A DNA stretch of 23,841 nucleotides from contig JAEXLC010000024.1 of assembly GCA_023445495.1 (NCBI GenBank), positions 1 through 23,841 of the forward strand. Reading direction: 5' to 3'. The DNA comes from Pseudomonadota bacterium (GTDB taxonomy: Bacteria; Pseudomonadota; Alphaproteobacteria; Sphingomonadales; Sphingomonadaceae). A program made the translations under genes and the position numbers. Below the pieces are notes generated by a model. It had not been told where the DNA came from. It saw only the letters and a list, made by a program, of their open reading frames with translations, and did not search any database. Positions 1-6,344 of the stretch are shown in pieces. Every line of letters starts with the position of its first letter. The first letter of the stretch is position 1.

Positions 1-8
1 GCGGTCCC

Positions 9-32
9 CCTCCCCCAGCAAGCTGGGGGAGG
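9..32. repeat. 11-bp palindrome 3' of thrC
   Basis: A perfect inverted repeat: CCTCCCCCAGC at 9-19 and GCTGGGGGAGG at 22-32, separated by AA. In practice the innermost pair would open to leave a 4-nt loop. It begins 2 nt after the thrC stop on the minus strand. There is no T-run beyond it, so it is not a textbook intrinsic terminator. It more likely protects the mRNA 3' end, assists Rho-dependent termination, or is a dispersed GC-rich intergenic palindrome. Confidence 0.6.
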
Positions 33-34
33 AT

Positions 35-1426
35 TTAGCCGCGCGGCTTGGCGCGCTCGGCGATGTAATCCCGCACGGCGTCGAGCGTGCCGGGAAGCAC
101 GTCATAGCGCTCCTGCCGCTCGAACAGGTCGCCCACGCGCGACGGGAGCGACGGGCGGATGCCGGTGGCGCGCTCGACGGCGTCGGCGAACTTGGCCGGA
201 TGCGCGGTTGCCAGCGTGACGACGGGCACATCGGCGGGGATGTCCGCCCGGCGCGCGGCGGCGAGGCCGATCGCGGTGTGCGGGTCGATCACCTGCGCCG
301 CCTCGGCCGAGGCCCAGCGCATCGCCGCGTTCATCTCGTCGGGCGTGATCCGGTCGCTCGCGAAGATCCTGGCCGCGCCCTCCTGCTGGGCGTTGGTCAG
401 GCGCATCGCCTTGCTCGATTCGAAACCGGCCATCTGCTCGGCGACGCTGCCGCCGGCGAGGTCGGAGAGCAGCCGCTCGAAGTTCGAGCTGACCTGGATG
501 TCCATGCTCGGCGCTGCGGTCGGCGTGACCGTGCCCGCCGAATAGTCGCCGCTCGACAGCGCGCGGTGGAGGATGTCGTTGACGTTGGTGGCAACGACCA
601 GCCGTTCGATCGGAAGGCCCATACGCGCCGCGACATAGCCGGCGAACACGTCGCCGAAATTGCCGGTCGGCACGGCGAAGGCGACCTTCTGCGCCGGCGC
701 GCCCAGGCGCACGGCGGCGTAGAAATAATAGACCACCTGCGCCATCAGCCGGGCCCAGTTGATCGAGTTGACCGCGCTCAGCCGGAAGCGGCCGGTGAAG
801 TCGCGGTCGTTGAACAGCGCCTTCACCATCGCCTGGGCATCGTCGAAGCTGCCTTCGATCGCGATGTTGTGGACGTTGGGTGCCAGCACCGTGGTCATCT
901 GGCGGCGCTGCACGTCGGACACGCGGCCCTTGGGATGCAGCATGAAGATGTCGACGCCGTGCCGCCCGGCGACCGCGTCGATCGCGGCGCTGCCGGTGTC
1001 GCCCGAAGTCGCGCCGACGATGGTCAGCGGCTCGCTGCTGCCGGTCAGGAACTTCTCGAAGAGCAGGCCGAGCAGCTGGAGCGCGACGTCCTTGAAGGCG
1101 AGGGTCGGGCCGTGGAACAGCTCGAGCAGGAAGTGGCGATGGTCGAGCTGGACCAGCGGGGTCACCGCTGCCTGCGAGAAGCGGCCATAGGCCTGTTCGC
1201 AGAGGTCGCGCAGTTCCTGCTCGGTCAGATCGTCGCCGGTAAAGGGCAGCATCACCCGCACCGCGGTTTCGACATAGGAGAGGCCCTTGAGCGCCTCGAT
1301 GTCCTCGCGGCTGAAGCTCGGCCAGCTGGTCGGAACATAGAGTCCGCCGTCGCTCGCCAGGCCGGCGAGAGTCACGTCACGGAAGCCAAGCAGCGGCGCA
1401 GCGCCTCGGGTGCTCTGATAGTGCAT
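35..1426 (-). CDS. thrC: Threonine synthase
   Basis: This PLP enzyme converts O-phospho-L-homoserine to L-threonine, the last step of threonine synthesis, in the cytosol. The 463-residue length is that of the long ThrC class. The N-terminus 'MHYQSTRGAAPLLGFRDVTL' and 'ASDGGLYVP' are typical. The PLP-binding lysine is K112 in 'HGPTLAFKD', and 'GATSGDTGSAA' is the phosphate-binding loop. 'AVPTGNFGDVFAGYVA' is another family signature. The ATG at 1426 precedes the conserved 'YxSTRG' start, so it is the natural choice although no clear Shine-Dalgarno precedes it. The gene lies downstream of the oxidase assembly genes on the same strand, separated from surf1 by 279 nt that carry two palindromic repeats. 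It may therefore be transcribed separately. Confidence 0.97.
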   Translation of the reverse strand: MHYQSTRGAAPLLGFRDVTLAGLASDGGLYVPTSWPSFSREDIEALKGLSYVETAVRVMLPFTGDDLTEQELRDLCEQAYGRFSQAAVTPLVQLDHRHFLLELFHGPTLAFKDVALQLLGLLFEKFLTGSSEPLTIVGATSGDTGSAAIDAVAGRHGVDIFMLHPKGRVSDVQRRQMTTVLAPNVHNIAIEGSFDDAQAMVKALFNDRDFTGRFRLSAVNSINWARLMAQVVYYFYAAVRLGAPAQKVAFAVPTGNFGDVFAGYVAARMGLPIERLVVATNVNDILHRALSSGDYSAGTVTPTAAPSMDIQVSSNFERLLSDLAGGSVAEQMAGFESSKAMRLTNAQQEGAARIFASDRITPDEMNAAMRWASAEAAQVIDPHTAIGLAAARRADIPADVPVVTLATAHPAKFADAVERATGIRPSLPSRVGDLFERQERYDVLPGTLDAVRDYIAERAKPRG

Positions 1427-1540
1427 GAGGGCGGGGCCTAGCGGGGAGTGGGGAGGGGGACAAGATAGGCTATGTTTAGGATGGCCATTGCGCGTCTCCC
1501 TCAGCGTCCCACGGCGACGATTCGCTCTTCGGTCTCATCT

Positions 1541-1626
1541 GTCATGCTGAACTTGTTTCAGCATCCAACGCGCCCCAGGCGATGTCGCCCGAGGCGCATT
1601 GGACCCTGAAACAAGTTCAGGGTGAC
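1541..1626. repeat. 86-bp bipartite palindromic element, copy 1
   Basis: Two 27-nt arms (1541-1567 and 1600-1626) form an imperfect inverted repeat around a 32-nt centre. Each arm is also its own hairpin: ATGCTGAA/TTCAGCAT (1544-1551, 1557-1564) and ACCCTGAA/TTCAGGGT (1603-1610, 1616-1623). The centre pairs GCGCC (1570-1574) with GGCGC (1593-1597) and GGCGA (1578-1582) with TCGCC (1585-1589). A second copy with identical arms and the same length lies at 16139-16224. It sits between surf1 and thrC, in non-coding DNA, and resembles a REP/BIME-type dispersed element. Confidence 0.85.
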
Positions 1627-1665
1627 GATGGGACTTTGTCGGGCTGCACCGCGCTACTGCACGAG

Positions 1666-1685
1666 ATCCCGGCTTTCGCCGGGAT
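1666..1685. repeat. 8-bp hairpin downstream of surf1
   Basis: ATCCCGGC at 1666-1673, loop TTTC, and GCCGGGAT at 1678-1685 make a perfect stem. It starts 20 nt beyond the surf1 stop on the minus strand. No T-run follows, so it could be a 3'-end stabiliser or a weak terminator of the oxidase assembly operon. It is also the type of short palindrome that is widely dispersed in alphaproteobacterial genomes, which is recollection rather than a search result. Confidence 0.55.
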
Positions 1686-1705
1686 GACGGTTGCTGGTTA
1701 GACGG

Positions 1706-2329
1706 TCAGGCCTTCGGCTTCTGCCGCCAGCGCAGCGCCAGCACGTAGATCACCGAGGCCACAGCTGCGAACAGGAACCATTGCACCGCATAGGAGAGAT
1801 GGTTGTTGGGCACGCTCGACAGGTCGGGCTTCGCCGTCGGCTGCAGCCCCGGCGCGGCGGCGGCCGAGATCAGCATCAGATGCTTGGGCTCGCTGTCGAA
1901 CAGGCCGGCGAGTAGCGGGCGGTGGTCGGGGGCGTGGGTGATCGTGCCGGTCACCTGGCCGCCCTTCCAGACGGGCTGGAATTTGGGATCGGGGGCCACG
2001 CCCATGTCGACCAGCAGCACGGGCCCTTCGGCGCCGGTGCGGCACCGGGCGACATGGCGATAGCCGTTGCTGCCATCGGCGGCGCGCCCGCCCTGGCTTT
2101 GCCAGCCGGTCACCTGGAGGCAGAAGGCGCTGGCGCGGCGGAAGAGATACTGGTCGCCCACCGGCAGGCGGGGAAAGGCCATCTCCGGCTTGTCGAAATT
2201 GGCGGCATAGAGCTGGAGCGCCGCCAGCTTCTCGCCCCGGCGCTCAAGCTGCCAGACGCCCAGCCCGAGCATCAGCGCGACGGCAAGGGCGACGACGATC
2301 GTCGGGATCAGCGGAAAGCGTGGCATCAT
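1706..2329 (-). CDS. SURF1 family cytochrome oxidase assembly protein
   Basis: SURF1 proteins help insert heme a into subunit I of aa3-type oxidases at the inner membrane. The 207-residue product has the classic hairpin topology. An N-terminal membrane segment runs into 'GVWQLERRGEK' (about residues 24-34), which is the SURF1 GxWQxxR motif. A periplasmic domain follows, and the C-terminus has 'NNHLSYAVQWF' followed by a second membrane segment. The start region is ATGATG. The first ATG (2329) overlaps the DUF983 stop as ATGA. The second (2326) is 6 nt from a GGAG, a better Shine-Dalgarno spacing, so the true start may be one codon later. The overlap indicates translational coupling with the upstream gene. 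At 207 residues it is a little short for the family, but both diagnostic motifs are intact. Confidence 0.93.
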   Translation of the reverse strand: MMPRFPLIPTIVVALAVALMLGLGVWQLERRGEKLAALQLYAANFDKPEMAFPRLPVGDQYLFRRASAFCLQVTGWQSQGGRAADGSNGYRHVARCRTGAEGPVLLVDMGVAPDPKFQPVWKGGQVTGTITHAPDHRPLLAGLFDSEPKHLMLISAAAAPGLQPTAKPDLSSVPNNHLSYAVQWFLFAAVASVIYVLALRWRQKPKA

Positions 2330-2727
2330 TCGCTCCGAACGCGCCCTTCGCCGGCGCGGTTGCGATATTCGAGCGCGAGCAGCAGCCCCTTGGACAAGCG
2401 CAGCGCCAGGATCACCAGCGCGGCGGTGATCGGAATCCACAGCAGCGCGTGGATCAGCAGGCCGGGCTGGAAGGTGAATTCGACCCAGAGCGCGAGGCCG
2501 GTGACGAGCGCGCCGATGCCGAGCGTGAGGAACACCACCGGCCCGTCGCCGACGTTGAAGCGCGTGAAGTCGAGCCCGCAGCCGCTGCATTTGTCGGCAA
2601 AGCTGACGAAGCCGCGGAACAAGGTCGGCGCGCCGCAGCGCGGGCAGGCCCCCTTGGTTCCCGAAAGGATAGGGGGAGGCGACACCGGGCCGCCTCCCCC
2701 TGAATTGCTGTCGGTCGTGTCGGTCAC
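2326..2727 (-). CDS. DUF983 zinc-ribbon membrane protein
   Basis: A small protein of unknown biochemical role, commonly encoded among cytochrome oxidase genes in alphaproteobacteria. It has a Pro/Gly-rich N-terminus, then a zinc-ribbon-like pair CPRC (C28, C31) and CSGC (C47, C50). 'GLDFTRFNVGDGPVVFLTLGIG' leads into two predicted membrane segments. I chose the GTG at 2727, 1 nt after the ctaE stop, giving 133 residues ('MTDTTDSNSG'). An upstream in-frame ATG at 2766 would give 146 residues but would overlap ctaE by 38 nt. Neither has a convincing Shine-Dalgarno. The stop overlaps the surf1 start (ATGA). An 11-bp perfect hairpin lies within its first codons. Function is inferred only from context, as a possible oxidase assembly accessory. 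Confidence 0.85.
   Translation of the reverse strand: MTDTTDSNSGGGGPVSPPPILSGTKGACPRCGAPTLFRGFVSFADKCSGCGLDFTRFNVGDGPVVFLTLGIGALVTGLALWVEFTFQPGLLIHALLWIPITAALVILALRLSKGLLLALEYRNRAGEGRVRSE
2671..2701. repeat. 11-bp hairpin inside the DUF983 5' coding region
   Basis: AGGGGGAGGCG at 2671-2681 and CGCCTCCCCCT at 2691-2701 form a perfect 11-bp stem with a 9-nt loop. It starts 26 nt inside the GTG start at 2727 and encodes the 'SGGGGPVSPPP' stretch. It could be an inserted intergenic-type palindrome tolerated in frame, or a structure that damps translation of DUF983 and surf1 relative to ctaE. Confidence 0.7.
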
Positions 2728-2728
2728 G

Positions 2729-3562
2729 TCAGCCGTGGACCGGCGCGCCCCAGCCGCCCCAGACATAGATGGAGGCGAAGAGGAACAGCCACACCACGTC
2801 GACGAAGTGCCAGTACCAGGCCGCCGCCTCGAAGCCGAAATGCTGCTTCGGGGTGAAGTCGCCCTTGTAGGCGCGCACCAGGTTCACGATCAGGAAGATC
2901 GTGCCGACGATCACGTGGAAGCCATGGAAGCCGGTCGCCATGAAGAAGGCGCCGCCATAGCTCGATCCTCCCTCGCTCGCCGCCTTGAAGGGGAAGGGGG
3001 CTTCCATATACTCATAGGCCTGGAAGAAGCTGAACGAGATGCCGAGCAGCACCGTCAGCCACAGGCCCTTCTTCAGCCCCTCGCGATCGCCGTTGATCAG
3101 CGCGTGGTGCGCCCAGGTCACGGTGCAGCCCGAGCAGAGCAGGATCAGCGTGTTGAGCAGCGGGAACTGCCAGGCGTTGAGCACTTCCATGCCCTTGGGC
3201 GGCCACTGACCGCCCACCGCCTCGACATGCGAGGGGAAGAGCGAGAAGTCGAACCAGGCCCAGAACCAGCCGACGAAGAACATCACTTCGGAGGCGATGA
3301 ACAGGATCATGCCGTAGCGCAGATGGAGCTGCACGATCGGCGTGTGATCGCCGGCATGCGCTTCCTGGATCACCTTGCTCCACCAGCCGAACATGGTGAT
3401 CGCGACCAGCGCCAGCCCCGAGAAGAAGACCAGATAGGCGCTGGGATAGCTGTGCATCACCATGATGCCGCCAATGGCGAGCACAAAGGCTGCAAATGCG
3501 CCGAAGAGCGGCCAGATGCTGGGTGGAAGGATATGGTATTGGTGGTTCTTTGCCCCGGCCAT
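2729..3562 (-). CDS. ctaE: Cytochrome c oxidase subunit III
   Basis: This is subunit III of the aa3-type terminal oxidase, an inner-membrane protein of the heme-copper oxidase core that supports proton uptake and stability of subunit I. The 277-residue product has seven predicted membrane helices, as in the COX3 family. Typical stretches include 'HILPPSIWPLFGA', 'TLILLCSGCTVTWAHHALI', 'FQAYEYMEAPF', 'TGFHGFHVIVGTIFL' and the C-terminal 'AAAWYWHFVDVVWLFLF'. The ATG at 3562 ('MAGAKNHQYH') is preceded by GGGAAG at a 4-nt spacing, so a longer in-frame start at 3625 was not used. It lies 171 nt downstream of ctaG, across a hairpin-rich gap, and 1 nt upstream of the chosen DUF983 start. Confidence 0.97.
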   Translation of the reverse strand: MAGAKNHQYHILPPSIWPLFGAFAAFVLAIGGIMVMHSYPSAYLVFFSGLALVAITMFGWWSKVIQEAHAGDHTPIVQLHLRYGMILFIASEVMFFVGWFWAWFDFSLFPSHVEAVGGQWPPKGMEVLNAWQFPLLNTLILLCSGCTVTWAHHALINGDREGLKKGLWLTVLLGISFSFFQAYEYMEAPFPFKAASEGGSSYGGAFFMATGFHGFHVIVGTIFLIVNLVRAYKGDFTPKQHFGFEAAAWYWHFVDVVWLFLFASIYVWGGWGAPVHG

Positions 3563-3576
3563 CGATCTTCCCTGTC

Positions 3577-3725
3577 CTAAGCTTTTGCGTGGAAGCTTAG
3601 GGTGGGAATTCGCTTCCCGCAACAACCCTCGTGCGTGGCGGATTCAGGATCGGAATCTGCTTGGAATGCGCCTCTCGGCGGAGCGGGCTGGTGCCGCCCG
3701 GAAATGCGCTCTTCCGCGCATTTCC
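3577..3725. repeat. Cluster of hairpins in the ctaG-ctaE gap
   Basis: Three inverted repeats occupy the 171-nt gap. CTAAGCTT (3577-3584) pairs with AAGCTTAG (3593-3600). GGGAA (3604-3608) pairs with TTCCC (3614-3618). GGAAATGCGC (3700-3709) pairs with GCGCATTTCC (3716-3725). The last lies 8 nt past the ctaG stop and has no T-run. They may be processing or stability elements that set ctaE levels apart from the upstream assembly genes. I see no convincing small gene here. Confidence 0.6.
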
Positions 3726-3733
3726 AGACAGGC

Positions 3734-4294
3734 TCAGTGCGCGGTCGCCGCCGCTGCCTTCACCGCCGGCGATTCGGACGGATAGAAAGTGTAGGACAGG
3801 GTGATCTCCTGCACGTCGCGCGCGTCCGGATCGTCGAGGATCTTGGGATCGACATAGAAGATCACCGGCATGCGCACCGTCTCGCCGGGCTTCAGCGTCT
3901 GCTGGGTGAAGCAGAAGCACTGGATCTTGGTGAAATACTTGCCGACGAAAGTGGGGGTGACGTTGAACGTCGCGGTGCCGGTCACTTCATGGTCGCCGGT
4001 GTTGGTGGCGGTGAAGAAGGCCATGTCGCGTCCGCCGATATCGATCGTGTCCGATCGCCGCTCGGGCTGGAACTTCCAGGGGATGCCCTTGGCGACGTTC
4101 GAATCGAAGGCGACGGTGATCTTCTGGCCGACGCTGCCCGGCGCGCGCAGCCCGCGCTGGGTGGTGCCGCCCAGGCCGGTCGCCTCGCAGAACATCCGGT
4201 AGAGCGGCACCGCCGCGAAGCCGAGCCCGGTCATCGAGCACACGCCGATGCCGGCGAGGATGGCGACGCGCAGGTTGCGGCTCGGCCACTTCAT
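3734..4294 (-). CDS. ctaG: Cytochrome c oxidase assembly protein CtaG (Cox11)
   Basis: Cox11/CtaG delivers copper to the CuB centre of oxidase subunit I on the periplasmic face of the inner membrane. The 186-residue protein begins with a short cytosolic basic stretch and one membrane anchor ('LRVAILAGIGVCSMTGLGFAAVPLY'). The conserved 'PLYRMFCEATG' follows with C36. The copper-binding CFCF motif is at C126-C128 in 'KIQCFCFTQQTLKPGE', and 'MPVIFYVDP' is another family signature. The ATG at 4294 overlaps the stop of the CoxF-like gene (ATGA), so the two are translationally coupled. Length and all key cysteines match the family. Confidence 0.97.
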   Translation of the reverse strand: MKWPSRNLRVAILAGIGVCSMTGLGFAAVPLYRMFCEATGLGGTTQRGLRAPGSVGQKITVAFDSNVAKGIPWKFQPERRSDTIDIGGRDMAFFTATNTGDHEVTGTATFNVTPTFVGKYFTKIQCFCFTQQTLKPGETVRMPVIFYVDPKILDDPDARDVQEITLSYTFYPSESPAVKAAAATAH

Positions 4295-4458
4295 CCGGCG
4301 TGGCCGAGCTGGATCTTCACGATCGAGATGGCGAACACCAGCACCACGAACAGCCCGAGCAGCACCGCCATCACGGTGGCGCGGCTGCGCTGGCGGGCGC
4401 GGACCAGTTCCGCCTCCTCGATCGCATTGGGAGGAGTCTGGATCAGATCATCAGTCAT
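4291..4458 (-). CDS. CoxF-like small single-pass membrane protein
   Basis: A 55-residue protein beginning 'MTDDLIQTPPNAIEEAEL' with one strong C-terminal membrane helix ('ATVMAVLLGLFVVLVFAI') preceded by a basic cluster (RARQRSR). Its position between ctaB and ctaG, its size, and the ending 'SIVKIQLGHAG' resemble CoxF-type proteins at the same place in other alphaproteobacterial oxidase operons. That assignment is from memory of the family. Both ends overlap neighbours as ATGA (ctaB stop with its ATG, its stop with the ctaG ATG), which strongly supports translation and the start at 4458. A role in oxidase assembly is inferred from context only. Confidence 0.85.
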   Translation of the reverse strand: MTDDLIQTPPNAIEEAELVRARQRSRATVMAVLLGLFVVLVFAISIVKIQLGHAG

Positions 4459-5357
4459 GCGAACCACCTGTCGACAACGAGCGCGCCGAAAACGACGAAG
4501 AGATAGAGGATCGAGAATTTGAACAGCCGCTTCTCGGGCGCCATGTCGTCGCCCGGGCCGGTGCGGCGGATCGCCACCTGCACCGCCATCGCGAGGAACA
4601 GGCCGGACATCACCGCGGCGGTGATCCCGTAGATCGGGCCGGCGAAGCCGAGCGGCCAGGGCGCGGCGGCGCACAGGATCATCGGGATCGTGTAGAGCCC
4701 GATCTGGACGCGGGTGGTGCGCTCGCCCGCCACCACCGGCAGCATCGGCACGCCGGCATTGGCGTAGTCGGTCTTCACGAACAGCGCGAGCGCCCAGAAA
4801 TGCGGCGGCGTCCACAGGAAGATCAGCGCGAACAGCAGCACCGGCATGGTGCTGACATCGCCGGTCGCGGCCGCCCAGCCGATCATCGGCGGAAAGGCGC
4901 CGGCGGCGCCGCCGATCACGATGTTCTGCGGCGTCCGGCGCTTGAGCCAGATCGTGTAGACGAACACGTAGAACAGGATCGAGGCGGCGAGGATCAGGGT
5001 CGCCGCCAGGTTGATCGCGAAATACATCAGCGCGAGGCTGAAGCCGGCCAGGCCCACGCCGAAGTGCAGCGCCGACTGGCGGTCCATCCGCCCGGCGGGC
5101 AGCGGGCGCTTCTGCGTCCGCTTCATCTTGGCGTCGAGATCGGCCTCATACCACTGGTTGAGCGCCCCCGCCGCACCCGCGCCGAGCGCGATGCACAGGA
5201 TCGCGGTGAAGCCCAGGATCGGGTGGATATGCGCCGGCGCGGCGAGCATGCCGCACAGCCCGGTGAAGACGACAAGGGTCATCACCCGCGGCTTGGTCAG
5301 CGCAAGGAAATCGCGCCAGTCGGCGGGAAGCGAAACGGTGGCGGCGGAAGTGCTCAT
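4455..5357 (-). CDS. ctaB: Protoheme IX farnesyltransferase (heme o synthase)
   Basis: CtaB/Cox10 transfers a farnesyl group from farnesyl diphosphate to heme b, giving heme o, the precursor of heme a for the oxidase. It is a multi-pass inner-membrane protein of the UbiA prenyltransferase family. The 300-residue length is typical. The first Asp-rich prenyl-diphosphate motif is 'NQWYEADLDAKMKRTQKRPL' (about residues 67-86). The second conserved loop is 'LKRRTPQNIVIGGAAGAFPP', with 'WTPPHFWALAL' after it. The ATG at 5357 fits the usual N-terminus, although no clear Shine-Dalgarno is visible. Its stop overlaps the start of the CoxF-like gene. Upstream, a foreign-looking gene separates it from ctaD. 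Confidence 0.97.
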   Translation of the reverse strand: MSTSAATVSLPADWRDFLALTKPRVMTLVVFTGLCGMLAAPAHIHPILGFTAILCIALGAGAAGALNQWYEADLDAKMKRTQKRPLPAGRMDRQSALHFGVGLAGFSLALMYFAINLAATLILAASILFYVFVYTIWLKRRTPQNIVIGGAAGAFPPMIGWAAATGDVSTMPVLLFALIFLWTPPHFWALALFVKTDYANAGVPMLPVVAGERTTRVQIGLYTIPMILCAAAPWPLGFAGPIYGITAAVMSGLFLAMAVQVAIRRTGPGDDMAPEKRLFKFSILYLFVVFGALVVDRWFA

Positions 5358-5426
5358 GGTCGTGCAGTGGCTATAGGCGCGTGCGAGCGTGGGGGGAAGG
5401 GTGGAGCCCAGATTCTGCCCCGCTGG

Positions 5427-6221
5427 TCAGGGGGTGGAGGCTGCGGCTTCAGCTATGCCTAACTGTTTGAGATATTTGACAAGGGAAGCGCTGACCGCGT
5501 CACCAGTTGCTTGGTAGCAGAGACATATTTCTGTGAGGTCGTCCGCCGAGAGTATCAGTGGTTGACCTACCTCGTAACGTGCTTCTCTCTCAGCCATCCT
5601 AAAGAGAACGCGGGCCTCATTTTCTGTCGGTTCAGTCGAGGGCGGATTCCGCATATCGAACAAGCGCTCTTTGTCTCCGTCAACGATTATGATGGTCGGC
5701 GAGCGCCATCTGATGATCAAAGCAGAATCAGACGTTGTGTCGCGCTCCCTGACGATTCCTGCACCATGCGAGAGGCAGTTCCTCGCCAGCCCAAAGGCGG
5801 GAAAATACTCCGCCCAGGGCGCCTCCGCATTGATCGTGGTGCTTATGATGTCGAGCTTCTTGGCGGTGCCTTTGTTTTGGAAGTTGGCATCCGGACCAAA
5901 CTCGGTTGGAGCTGGCTTGCCGTGCAGTTCTCCAATTCTGATAATATCCCAAGCCAGATCCAGAGCGAGTGATAAGAAGGTGTCTAGCTCCTTTAGCGCG
6001 GCGCCGACTAACCATGCGCGATAGTCATTGGCGAGATTCTCTGCGACCTCCGGCGGAAGCGGCTCCGGCATGAATAAAATTTGGAAGTGTTGCCCAAGCT
6101 TTGCGGATTTCGGTGGACCACCTTCGATGGCCTTCAACCCCAGTGCAAGAAAAGAAGAGGCGCGGCGGACCCCAAGGTGAGCGGTCTCGCGGACGGCGTC
6201 GACATTGAGATTCATCTGCAT
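5427..6221 (-). CDS. Uncharacterised protein with HEPN-like R-x4-H motif
   Basis: I do not recognise this 264-residue protein as a named family. Helix-rich stretches ('YRAWLVGAALKELDTFLSLALDLAWDII') precede 'GLARNCLSHGAGIV'. That segment contains R147-x4-H152, with Asn after the Arg, the pattern of the HEPN RNase or RNA-binding superfamily. A strand-like region ('ALIIRWRSPTIIIVDGDKERLFDM') and a mixed C-terminal part follow. Composition differs from the neighbours: hand counting gives about 52% GC at 5461-5700 versus about 72% at 4981-5100, suggesting horizontal acquisition. It sits between the ctaD terminator and ctaB, on the same strand. The ATG at 6221 or the one two codons later (6215) could be used. 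Neither has a clear Shine-Dalgarno. No partner nucleotidyltransferase (MNT) or antitoxin gene is adjacent. A defence or toxin role is inference. Confidence 0.75.
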   Translation of the reverse strand: MQMNLNVDAVRETAHLGVRRASSFLALGLKAIEGGPPKSAKLGQHFQILFMPEPLPPEVAENLANDYRAWLVGAALKELDTFLSLALDLAWDIIRIGELHGKPAPTEFGPDANFQNKGTAKKLDIISTTINAEAPWAEYFPAFGLARNCLSHGAGIVRERDTTSDSALIIRWRSPTIIIVDGDKERLFDMRNPPSTEPTENEARVLFRMAEREARYEVGQPLILSADDLTEICLCYQATGDAVSASLVKYLKQLGIAEAAASTP

Positions 6222-6283
6222 ATCGGTTCGCCCGGAAGGCGTAGCCTCCTCGGCCCATTGTGAAGATGCGCTGAGCTTTCTTC

Positions 6284-6318
6284 AAACGAAAACGCCCCGG
6301 AAGTTTCCTCCCGGGGCG
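6284..6318 (-). terminator. Intrinsic terminator after ctaD
   Basis: Read on the minus strand, an 11-bp stem CGCCCCGGGAG / CTTCCGGGGCG (one G·T pair) is closed by a GAAA tetraloop and followed directly by TTTTCGTTTG. It starts 26 nt after the ctaD stop. This is the clearest Rho-independent terminator in the window and should end most ctaC-ctaD transcripts before the HEPN-like gene and ctaB. Confidence 0.9.
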
Positions 6319-6344
6319 CTTCGATTTCAGCCTTTCGGCCTCGC

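Noticed and set aside
1427..1705. Small gene or structured RNA between surf1 and thrC
   Set aside because: The only structure I find is the 86-bp element and the short hairpin. No frame has a start, a ribosome site and a protein-like composition, and no tRNA-like fold was seen.
3563..3625. Longer ctaE start adding 21 residues
   Set aside because: The ATG at 3562 has a good Shine-Dalgarno and the usual 'MAGAKNHQYHILPPS' N-terminus. The extension reads through a perfect hairpin.
5358..6344. A two-gene HEPN/MNT toxin-antitoxin system
   Set aside because: Only one gene is present. No nucleotidyltransferase-like partner (GSx10DxD) or small antitoxin frame with support was seen on either side.
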